DNA of 33,375 nucleotides from Deltaproteobacteria bacterium (lineage in GTDB: Bacteria > Desulfobacterota > DSM-4660 > Desulfatiglandales > Desulfatiglandaceae), in the NCBI GenBank assembly GCA_019310785.1, contig JAFDDR010000037.1, positions 1 to 33,375 on the forward strand, read 5' to 3'. This document shows positions 23,402-30,830 of this stretch, piece by piece; the first letter of the stretch is position 1; the number at the start of each line of letters is the position of its first letter. The translations under genes were made by a program, and so were the position numbers. The notes below the pieces were generated by a model. It did not search any database, was not told where the DNA came from, and was given only the letters and a program-made list of their open reading frames with translations.

Positions 23402-26400
23402 ATGTTAATGATCACTCCAAGATCGATTACCACAACACTCTGGATTTTTTTAGTCCTTTTTTGTGCAGGTTTAGCTGCCAAAGGTCTGCTCGCTCTCTCA
23501 GAAAACAAGAGTTCAAATGCGGAACACAATTATGCCCTCATTATCGGAATAAGTCGTTATGATAAGTGGACGAGCCTCAAGAGCCCTTCGAAAGACGCCG
23601 GGGAAATCGCAAGGATTCTTACGGAAAAATATGATTTCAAGAAAGAAAATATTACACTGCTCACGGACGAAACAAAAGAAAAACCCACCTTAGTGACCAT
23701 CTTCTCTCTTTTGGATAAATACATGTCCGACCTCACGGAACAAGACAACCTCCTTGTCTTTTTCTCCGGGCAGAGCACTGAAGACGAAAAGGGAGAGACC
23801 TACTGGATCCCGAAAGATGGATCAAAAAAAGCCAAAAGGACATGGTTGAGACATTCGGAGCTCTGCAAGGATTTCTTTGCCTCCCAGGACTTAAAGGCAA
23901 AAAGCGTCTGTATCATATCAGACTCCATGTTCTCAGGTAAACTGATCAAACCGTCGGCCATTACACTCTCCCCCTTTGACCTGCGTTATCCGGAAAAAAT
24001 AAGAGAGAAGGCATTAAACGTTTCCCGGGAAATCATTGCCTTTGGCGATCGCCACTGGCCCGGGAGTAAACGCACTGACGGCTTCGGGCTTTTCACCTAT
24101 TACTTGCGCAGGGCGCTCTTAAATAACTGGCTGAAGGTTATTGATATTGAAAACCTAATTTTCACTGAAAAAGCCATATTTGAGACTTCCAAGATAGCCG
24201 GGACAAGACTCTTGCGCGGCAGGCTCAGGAAGGCCCGACTCGAAGAGGATGGCCAGTTCATTATTACGCGCGTCATATCCCCTCCGGTTGTCGACGTGGT
24301 GGAGACGACTGTGAGCCCGAAAAAGGGCTACCAGGGTGACAAATTCATTTTTCAGGCAAAAACCAGTGCCTCCGCCTTTGAGGTATATGTTGAGGCAGGA
24401 GAACGGCAACACCTTATGGAAGGGTCCGGTACCCAATGGAAAAAGGCCATCAAAATAGCCAGTTTGGGCACGACCCGGTTGAGGATAATCGCAAGAAACA
24501 GCGATGACATCAAGGGCAAGCCAAAGGACGTACAGCTTACGACCATGAGAAGGGTGGCCAATTTGGTCAATGTGAAAGATGCACGCGTAACCCCTAAGAG
24601 AGGTTGGGGAGGGAATAATTTTCGCTTCAGGGCCACAACTGACGTACCCTCTCAAAAAGTCTCGTTGATAATGGGGAGGAAACGATTTGAAATGATGGGT
24701 TCCGGTACAAAATGGAATCTGACTAAGAGGGTAGAGGAAGTAGGAACCCTCGATTTTTCCGTAATCGCGACAAATGAGGATGGGGCCGAAGGCCGTTCAA
24801 AGGGCGGCATCCTTGTTGTAAAAGCACCTCTCGTTGATATTGCCGAGGTGAAGGCCGCGCCGGCCACGGGCTATGCCGGAGATGAATTTCTGATCACGGC
24901 CAGGGCAGACCGGCCTGCAAAATCCGTGTCACTCAAGATAGATGGTGTTACATACCCCATGGAAGGATCCGGGCTAAAATGGCGCTTCAAAAGAAGCATA
25001 AAAGGCATAGGAAAGAAAAAATTTGCCGTCATTGCCAAAAATATTGAGGGTTCCGAGGGTCTTTCCAAGAGCGGAAATATTTTGACCCGGAAAAGACCCA
25101 TGGTCATCCCGGATGTTGCAGAAATTTCTGTAAGCCCCAAAAAGCCTTACACCGATCAGACCTTTGCCATCCGGGTCAAGACTACTGGGCCCGCCGATGA
25201 AGTATTTGTGGAAATAGACGGCAAGAAGCACGTCATGGAAGGTGCCGGTACCGAATGGAAATATCTTACCCAGCTCGCTAACATCGGCACCAGCACATAC
25301 AAGGTGGTGGCAAAAAATAGCGAGGGCAAACCGGGTCTTTCCAAAAGCGGAAGTATCTTGACCCGCAAGAGGCCCTTGCCCATACCAAATGTTGCAGAAA
25401 TTTCTGTGAACCCAAAAAGACCATACACTGAAGAAACCTTTGCCATCCGGGTCAAGACCAGTGCACCCGCCGACAAGGTGTACGTGGAGCTGAAAGGTAA
25501 GAAGCATCTTATGCAGGGTGAGACTAACGAATGGAAATACCTGACCCAGCTCGCCAGTATCGGTCCAACCAAATTCAGGGTCATAGCCAAGAACAAAGAC
25601 GGCAAGCAGGGTCTCACAAAGGACGGCCTGGTCTCAATCGCGAAACGCATTGGAGAGGCCATAGATGTGGTAAAGGCAGATGTGCTTCCGAAAAAGGGCT
25701 ATCCCGGGCAGGAGTACAGGTTTAAAGCCACAACCGCCACTCCGGCCAAAAGTGTGGCACTTATTATTGAAGAAAAACGCTATAATATGACCGGTTCAGG
25801 AACCAATTGGTACCTGAAAAAGAAGGTTAAGGATCTGGGGACCATATCCTACGCCATGGTTGCCAAGAACGAAGATGGCATTGAAGGCGGTTCCAGGATC
25901 GGAACGCTCCTCATCAAAGCCCGTTCAGTCAACGTTGTAGAGGTTAAGGCATCGCCGGAAACAGGCTATGCCGGAGATGCATTCATAATTACCGTAAAAA
26001 CGGACAACCCTGCAAGTGCCGTTTCCTTAGAGATGGATGGTGTAACGTATAAGATGAAAGGAGCAGGCCGGAAATGGGTCTTCAAACGGAAGGTACAGGA
26101 GGTGGGCAAGAAAAAGTTTACAGTCATAGCCAAAAACCTCGAAGGTGTCGAGGGCCTTGCAAAAAGTGCAGACATACTCACCAAAAAGAGACTGCTGACC
26201 ATCCCGGACGTGGCATCGGTCGATGTCAAGGTTGTGGGCCCCGGCAAGGGATATACGGGCGACAGTTATCTCGTCAAGGCGATTACAACTGAGCCCGCTG
26301 ACGAAGTATACATAGAGATCGAAGGGAAAAAATTCGCCATGAAGGGTGCAGGCACCAAATGGGAATACACGGCCAAGATAGACAAGTTAGGCGCTAACAA

Positions 26401-27490
26401 ATATGCTGTGGCCGCGTTGAACAGAAAGGGCAAGAAAGGCCTTGCAAAAAGCGGGAATATATTGACCAAAAAGAGGCCCCTGCCCATCCCGGATGTGGTG
26501 TCGGTTGACGTGAGCGTGGTGAGCCCGGGCGAAGGATACGTGGGAGACAGTTATCTGATCAAGGTAAATACGGCCGAGCCGGCGGACAGTATAACTGTAG
26601 AGATTGAAGGAAAAAAATTCGCCATGGAAGGGGCCGGAACCGAATGGAAATACCTGACCCAGCTAAACAAGCTGGGCATCAACAAATATACGGTGGTGGC
26701 CGTTAACAAGGAGGGCAGGCAGGGCCTCGCAAAGCAGGGTGAGATAAAAACGGCAATGAGACCCACGGCCCTGATCAATGTGGCAAAGGCGGAAGTGACC
26801 CCGTCCAAAGGATATGCAGGAAAAGAATTCACCTTCACGGCCGCCACAGACAGCCCTGCTAAAGGCGTAACCCTTGTAATAGGAAAAGATCGTTATGAAA
26901 TGACCGGCTCCGGCACCGAATGGACCCTTAAGAAAAAAATAGAAAAGACGGGGGACCTGGTATTTTACATGGTTGCCAAAAATGAGGATGGCGTGGAAGG
27001 TGGTTCAAAGACCTCTGAACTCACCGTGGCCGAGCTTAAAAAACGCTATACGCGTAATAGAGACGGAACCATAACAGATGTCATAACCGGAGAGGTCAAG
27101 AAAAGATTTAAAGACAATGATGATGGGACAGTAACAGACCTCTATAGCGACCTCATGTGGCTAAAGTCACCCAAACAGGTTGCCCTAAAGTATGAAGATG
27201 CTGTAGAATACTGCGAAAATCTCAAATTTAAGGGCTATGAGGGATGGCGGCTTCCCACGCTCCAGGAATGGAAGGCTATCATGGATAAAACACGAAAAAA
27301 TCCTTCCCTGCCACCGGGGAATCCTTTTGTCAATATCCCCACGCAGACCGGGTACTGGTCGAAAACAAAACATAAATTCGGTCCCTTATACGTCTGGCAG
27401 GTCACCTTGTGGTACGGCAAAGCAGGACATTTGAGTAAAAAGAAATATGGTAATGTCTGGCCCGTCAGGTACGCGGAATTAAAGAAGTAA
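23402..27490 (+). CDS. Exported caspase-like protein with degenerate active site, ten beta repeats and Lcl_C domain
   Basis: 1362 residues from ATG 23402 (AGGA just upstream; ATG 23408 is an alternative). A signal or anchor segment (13-35) is followed by a caspase/peptidase C14 fold at ~40-280: YALIIGISRYDKW, SPSKDAGEIARIL, ITLLTDE, LLVFFSG, YWIPKDG. The catalytic His position reads SGQST (Gln124) and the Cys position reads SDSMFSG (Met176), so it is probably inactive as a protease. Residues ~297-1212 are ten repeats of 88-95 residues, probably Ig-like, with Y.G..F, PA..V.V.I, M.GSGT.W, LG...Y and A.N.DG..G. Residues ~1215-1362 form an Lcl_C domain (DGTVTD, DLMWLKS, GWRLPTLQEWKA). It is followed after 11 bases by PP2C and then the kinase. 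An envelope scaffold or sensor is inferred. Confidence 0.88.
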   Translation: MLMITPRSITTTLWIFLVLFCAGLAAKGLLALSENKSSNAEHNYALIIGISRYDKWTSLKSPSKDAGEIARILTEKYDFKKENITLLTDETKEKPTLVTIFSLLDKYMSDLTEQDNLLVFFSGQSTEDEKGETYWIPKDGSKKAKRTWLRHSELCKDFFASQDLKAKSVCIISDSMFSGKLIKPSAITLSPFDLRYPEKIREKALNVSREIIAFGDRHWPGSKRTDGFGLFTYYLRRALLNNWLKVIDIENLIFTEKAIFETSKIAGTRLLRGRLRKARLEEDGQFIITRVISPPVVDVVETTVSPKKGYQGDKFIFQAKTSASAFEVYVEAGERQHLMEGSGTQWKKAIKIASLGTTRLRIIARNSDDIKGKPKDVQLTTMRRVANLVNVKDARVTPKRGWGGNNFRFRATTDVPSQKVSLIMGRKRFEMMGSGTKWNLTKRVEEVGTLDFSVIATNEDGAEGRSKGGILVVKAPLVDIAEVKAAPATGYAGDEFLITARADRPAKSVSLKIDGVTYPMEGSGLKWRFKRSIKGIGKKKFAVIAKNIEGSEGLSKSGNILTRKRPMVIPDVAEISVSPKKPYTDQTFAIRVKTTGPADEVFVEIDGKKHVMEGAGTEWKYLTQLANIGTSTYKVVAKNSEGKPGLSKSGSILTRKRPLPIPNVAEISVNPKRPYTEETFAIRVKTSAPADKVYVELKGKKHLMQGETNEWKYLTQLASIGPTKFRVIAKNKDGKQGLTKDGLVSIAKRIGEAIDVVKADVLPKKGYPGQEYRFKATTATPAKSVALIIEEKRYNMTGSGTNWYLKKKVKDLGTISYAMVAKNEDGIEGGSRIGTLLIKARSVNVVEVKASPETGYAGDAFIITVKTDNPASAVSLEMDGVTYKMKGAGRKWVFKRKVQEVGKKKFTVIAKNLEGVEGLAKSADILTKKRLLTIPDVASVDVKVVGPGKGYTGDSYLVKAITTEPADEVYIEIEGKKFAMKGAGTKWEYTAKIDKLGANKYAVAALNRKGKKGLAKSGNILTKKRPLPIPDVVSVDVSVVSPGEGYVGDSYLIKVNTAEPADSITVEIEGKKFAMEGAGTEWKYLTQLNKLGINKYTVVAVNKEGRQGLAKQGEIKTAMRPTALINVAKAEVTPSKGYAGKEFTFTAATDSPAKGVTLVIGKDRYEMTGSGTEWTLKKKIEKTGDLVFYMVAKNEDGVEGGSKTSELTVAELKKRYTRNRDGTITDVITGEVKKRFKDNDDGTVTDLYSDLMWLKSPKQVALKYEDAVEYCENLKFKGYEGWRLPTLQEWKAIMDKTRKNPSLPPGNPFVNIPTQTGYWSKTKHKFGPLYVWQVTLWYGKAGHLSKKKYGNVWPVRYAELKK
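24290..27038 (+). repeat. Ten in-frame tandem repeats with a period-four higher order
   Basis: Repeat starts (bases): 24290, 24566, 24833, 25109, 25385, 25661, 25928, 26204, 26489, 26774. Repeats 2, 6 and 10 resemble each other (NEDG.EG.SK/SR, 89 or 88 residues). Repeats 3 and 7 share GKKKF.VIAKN.EG and DGVTY. Repeats 4-5 and 8-9 share PIPDV and LTQL. This indicates duplication of a four-repeat block, with later gain of three residues in repeats 8 and 9. Confidence 0.85.
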
Positions 27491-27501
27491 AGAGGATTGT
27501 A

Positions 27502-28284
27502 ATGGAATTCGTCACCATTGGCAGCGCAACCCATGTAGGAATGAAAAGGCAGGAAAACCAGGACTATCATGCCTGGCATTCACCCGAGGACAGCAGCAAA
27601 AAAGGTATACTGCTGGCCTTAGCCGACGGCATGGGAGGCCGATACGGGGGGGCTACGGCCTCAAAAATTGCGGTTGATGTTCTCATTGAAACGTATTATA
27701 AAGATCTGTCTCACAGTATTTCCGAATCGCTGGAAAAGGCATTTCAAAAGGCCAATGAAGAAGTTGTTGCTAAGGGCCATACGGATATAAATTTAGCGGG
27801 AATGGCCTCGACCCTCACCGCTGTTGTGTTGAAACCGGACAAGATGTATTATGCCCATGTGGGAGACAGCAGGGGTTATAGCATATATAAAAACGAAATT
27901 ACACAATTCACTGAAGATCATTCATATGTGGCGGACCTGATAAAGGCAGGACAGATCGAGGAGAAAGAGGCGGAGACACACCCTGAACGGAATATTATTA
28001 CCAGGGCAATCGGCCTTGAATCTAAACTAAGAGTGGACGCGCCCGCTGAGCCACAAACAATAAAAAAGGATCAGCATATACTATTATGCTGTGACGGCCT
28101 TCACGGCGTTGTTTCAAATGAAGAAATTATGAGCGCCGTGTATGAATATAAGGAGCCGGACCTGATATGTGAGAAACTGGTGGAAAAGGCTAACGAGCTC
28201 GGCGGACCTGATAATATAACCGTAATGATAGCAAGGGTGGACAGAATCGGTTTGATAAGCAGGATCATGAATCTCGTGAGGTAA
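27502..28284 (+). CDS. PP2C-type Ser/Thr protein phosphatase (second)
   Basis: 260 residues from ATG 27502 with AGAGGA six bases upstream. Motifs: GMKRQENQDYHAW, LALADGMGGRYGG (metal Asp), ASTLTAVVLKPD, YAHVGDSRGYSIY, ITRAIGLES, LLCCDGLHGVV and GGPDNITVMIARV. The catalytic set is complete and the protein is soluble. It lies between the pseudocaspase gene (11 bases) and the kinase gene (9 bases), so the three are surely one transcript. Classic kinase/phosphatase pairing suggests it dephosphorylates the kinase or its targets. Confidence 0.95.
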   Translation: MEFVTIGSATHVGMKRQENQDYHAWHSPEDSSKKGILLALADGMGGRYGGATASKIAVDVLIETYYKDLSHSISESLEKAFQKANEEVVAKGHTDINLAGMASTLTAVVLKPDKMYYAHVGDSRGYSIYKNEITQFTEDHSYVADLIKAGQIEEKEAETHPERNIITRAIGLESKLRVDAPAEPQTIKKDQHILLCCDGLHGVVSNEEIMSAVYEYKEPDLICEKLVEKANELGGPDNITVMIARVDRIGLISRIMNLVR

Positions 28285-28293
28285 TCGTTTATC

Positions 28294-30096
28294 ATGGACC
28301 AGACGGTAGGCGACTATGAAATTATAAAATCATTAGGAAGAGGCGGATTCGGCAGTGTCTGGAAGGCAAAGTCGAGCATGGGCGATATCGTTGCCTTGAA
28401 AATTCTTAATCCCCAGGTGTTGGACAATGCAAGGGTGGTCAAGAAATTCTTTCACGAGGCAATGATTTTAGCCAAACTGGATCATCCGAACATATGCAAG
28501 CTCATGGAGTTCTTCCCTGACGGAAACAATTACGCCATTGTCATGGAATATATTGAAGGCCTCGAGCTGAAAAAACTCCTGAAAGATCAGGAAGGCCAGT
28601 TGCCTCTTGACCAGGCAAACAAAATCGCCAGGCAGTCGCTTGCGGCCTTTCAGTATGCCCATGAAAACGGGATATTGCACCGGGACATCAAGCCCGGCAA
28701 TATTATGATTGATAAAAACGGTGACAGTAAAATCATGGACTTCGGCATCGCAAAGATCTCCACCACCGCGAGCCATGATACAGCGGCTAAGATGCTATCG
28801 GTCCATTATGTGCCGCCCGAAAGATTTGATCCTAAGAAAATTATTGATGCAAGGTCGGATATCTACTCCCTTGCCCTCGTATTTTACGAGCTTTTTACCG
28901 GCAGAAGGGCATTTATGGTGGAAGAGACCTCCCAGATCATGTTCTGTCACTTAAACGAGATCCCTGACTCGCCTGAAAAATACCGGCCGGACATGCCTCA
29001 TGAGATCAGCCAGGCCATATCAAGGGCACTTGAAAAGGATCCCGATGACCGGTTCAAGGATTTCAAGGAATTCCAGCAGGCAATGGAAGGCGCTATGCCG
29101 ATCCCGGATGACGCCACCCAGGCAGTTGATATTGGAACCATAAAGCCCGAGCCTGTAAGTGAAGTAGATTTCGAAAAAAAGAAGAAGAAAAGCCCCGTAT
29201 TGATGATAACTTCAATCGCGGTTGTTGTTATTGCCCTGTTCGTTGGGGGCTATTTTGCATATAATAAGTATTTTAGCGGAGGTCCGCAACCTGGAACTGG
29301 ACCGGAAGCCACTGTCACGGAAACCGAACCGGGCAAACCTGCTGAACTCCCCTACGGAAAAGACAAAAGCATCATGATAGTCATCCCCAAAGGGGAATTC
29401 GAAATGGGTTCGGATAAATATTCTGCTGAAAAGCCCGTGCAAAAAATCTACATGGATAACTACTACATTGATAAATTCCTTGTTACAAATGCACAATTCC
29501 AGAAATTCGCTGAAGAAACAGGGTATGTCACGGACGCGGAAAAGGCAGGCGGGGGAATGGTGAGGATCGGAAGGCGCTGGAAAAAAATCAAGGGGGCAAC
29601 GTGGAAAATGCCTGACGGGCTTACACCGATCGAGGGACAGGAAAACCATCCCGTGAGCCAGGTTTCCTACAATGATGCATCAGCCTACTGCAAGTGGGCG
29701 GAAAAAGACCTCCCCACAGAAGCCCAGTGGGAAAAAGCCGCAAGGGGAACTGACGGTAGGGTATACCCCTGGGGCAATCATGACCCCGATGATACCATGG
29801 CCAACTTTGACAATCTCATTGGCGGCACAACCGCTGTGAAAAGCTACGAAAAAGGAAAGAGTCCTTATGGTGTGCATGATGCGGCGGGAAATGTTTATCA
29901 GTGGTGCAAGGACTGGTATGGAACGGGTCAAAGGGCCGAAAAGAACCCCTCCGGGCCAGCGTCCGGCAAGGAACATGTTGTAAAAGGCGGTTCGTTTATT
30001 GAGGGTACGGAAAGTCTGCGTTCGTCCAACAGGGACAGGTACAAACCCGATTACAGCAGCTACCTGTTCGGTTTCCGCTGCGCATGTGAAAAATAA
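28294..30096 (+). CDS. Transmembrane Ser/Thr kinase with extracytoplasmic FGE/sulfatase-modifying-factor-like domain
   Basis: 600 residues. The Hanks-type kinase domain (8-265) has LGRGGFGSVW, Lys36 (VALKIL), Glu55, HRDIKPGN (Asp131), DFG (Asp149) and VPPERF; all catalytic residues are present. A juxtamembrane segment with KKKKK leads to one transmembrane helix (about 302-323). A low-complexity linker is followed by an FGE/SUMF1-like domain (361-598: MIVIPKGEFEMGSD, HPVSQVSYNDASAYCKWA, LPTEAQWEKAARG, DAAGNVYQWCKDW, GGSFIE, GFRCACEK). The paired cysteines that bind copper in true formylglycine enzymes are not at the expected place after GGSF, so ligand binding is more likely than catalysis. 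It is the last gene of the pseudocaspase-PP2C-kinase operon. Pkn1-like kinases share this layout. Confidence 0.95.
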   Translation: MDQTVGDYEIIKSLGRGGFGSVWKAKSSMGDIVALKILNPQVLDNARVVKKFFHEAMILAKLDHPNICKLMEFFPDGNNYAIVMEYIEGLELKKLLKDQEGQLPLDQANKIARQSLAAFQYAHENGILHRDIKPGNIMIDKNGDSKIMDFGIAKISTTASHDTAAKMLSVHYVPPERFDPKKIIDARSDIYSLALVFYELFTGRRAFMVEETSQIMFCHLNEIPDSPEKYRPDMPHEISQAISRALEKDPDDRFKDFKEFQQAMEGAMPIPDDATQAVDIGTIKPEPVSEVDFEKKKKKSPVLMITSIAVVVIALFVGGYFAYNKYFSGGPQPGTGPEATVTETEPGKPAELPYGKDKSIMIVIPKGEFEMGSDKYSAEKPVQKIYMDNYYIDKFLVTNAQFQKFAEETGYVTDAEKAGGGMVRIGRRWKKIKGATWKMPDGLTPIEGQENHPVSQVSYNDASAYCKWAEKDLPTEAQWEKAARGTDGRVYPWGNHDPDDTMANFDNLIGGTTAVKSYEKGKSPYGVHDAAGNVYQWCKDWYGTGQRAEKNPSGPASGKEHVVKGGSFIEGTESLRSSNRDRYKPDYSSYLFGFRCACEK

Positions 30097-30114
30097 ATAG
30101 TACACAGGTTATCT

Positions 30115-30202
30115 GGTTCAGGGTTCACGGTTCCATAAAAGCGTCCTCGTCGTCAGGCCTAACCCAAAATTGTCCTTAACCCTGAACGTTGAACCGTGAA
30201 CC
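30115..30202. repeat. Inverted repeat with GTTCACGG arms, family D, copy 3
   Basis: GGTTCAGGGTTCACGGTTCC (30115-30134) faces AACCCTGAACGTTGAACCGT followed by GAACC (30178-30202). GGTTCACGGTTC pairs exactly with GAACCGTGAACC. It lies between the convergent kinase and OmpH-like genes and may act as a bidirectional stop for transcription, although no T-run follows. Confidence 0.7.
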
Positions 30203-30222
30203 TATCAACCTGAGTAATTACC

Positions 30223-30738
30223 CTACTTCTTGTTCAACCCCTTCAAAACCTCATCCGTTATATCAACACTCGGATCCAGATAACCGATGGCCTTTGGGTC
30301 CTTTAGGATAATGGTATACTTCCTCTTTTTTGCCACCCGCTTCAAAACGCCGTCTGCCTTCTTCAATATAATGGCGACCAGTTCCCGGTCCTCTCTCAGG
30401 ATATCCTCCTTGGCGTCCGCAAGCAGTCTCTGATACTCCTTGTATACCCTTCTAAGGGCCTCGATTTTATTTCGCTTTTCCACAGGGTCCATGCCGGCGC
30501 CCTTTTCAGTGAGAAGCGATTTCAGGTTATTGACTTCCCACAGTTTATTGGAGACAATCTCTTCCCTTTGTTTGCGCATTTTCCGGATGTCGGCACGTGC
30601 GGCCTTGCCCATCTTGGATTCATTGACCAGCCTCTGGAGATTGATAAACCCCACCTTGTCCCCTGCATGGGAAATAGCGCACAGTGTCAACCCAAATGCA
30701 ACGCAGCATGTCATCGCTAATATGCTTTTTATTCTCAT
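30223..30738 (-). CDS. OmpH/Skp-family periplasmic chaperone
   Basis: 171 residues from ATG 30738 (AAGGA nearby). A signal peptide (SILAMTCCVAFGLTLCAISHA, cleavage near residue 25) is followed by the Skp-type start KVGFINLQRLVNES, a long charged helical arm (about 50-125) and a beta strand YTIILKDPKAIGYLDPSVDITDEVLKGLN at the end. Skp/OmpH trimers hold unfolded outer-membrane proteins in the periplasm. It lies 92 bases downstream of a large adhesin gene on the same strand, and not in a bamA-lpxD cluster. This suggests a dedicated chaperone for that secreted protein. Confidence 0.88.
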   Translation of the reverse strand: MRIKSILAMTCCVAFGLTLCAISHAGDKVGFINLQRLVNESKMGKAARADIRKMRKQREEIVSNKLWEVNNLKSLLTEKGAGMDPVEKRNKIEALRRVYKEYQRLLADAKEDILREDRELVAIILKKADGVLKRVAKKRKYTIILKDPKAIGYLDPSVDITDEVLKGLNKK

Positions 30739-30768
30739 TTCCTTATTTACTCCTTATAACAACTATCA

Positions 30769-30791
30769 CTCCCCCTTTAATAAATGGGGAG
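30769..30791. terminator. Possible hairpin between the adhesin and OmpH-like genes
   Basis: CTCCCC-C-TTT-AAT-AAA-T-GGGGAG forms a six-pair stem, one mismatch and three more pairs. No clear T-run follows in the direction of transcription, so it may be a processing or attenuation site and not a full terminator. Confidence 0.3.
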
Positions 30792-30830
30792 GGAGGGATT
30801 TTAATTGAAAAAATGAGCCGGCTTATTTTT

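Noticed and set aside
24290-27038. CRISPR-like array
   Set aside because: The periodicity is protein-level, in frame, about 270-285 bases, without constant short repeats.
20138-30096. A diversity-generating retroelement using lectin-like domains as targets
   Set aside because: No reverse transcriptase, template repeat or adenine-biased variable repeat was seen.
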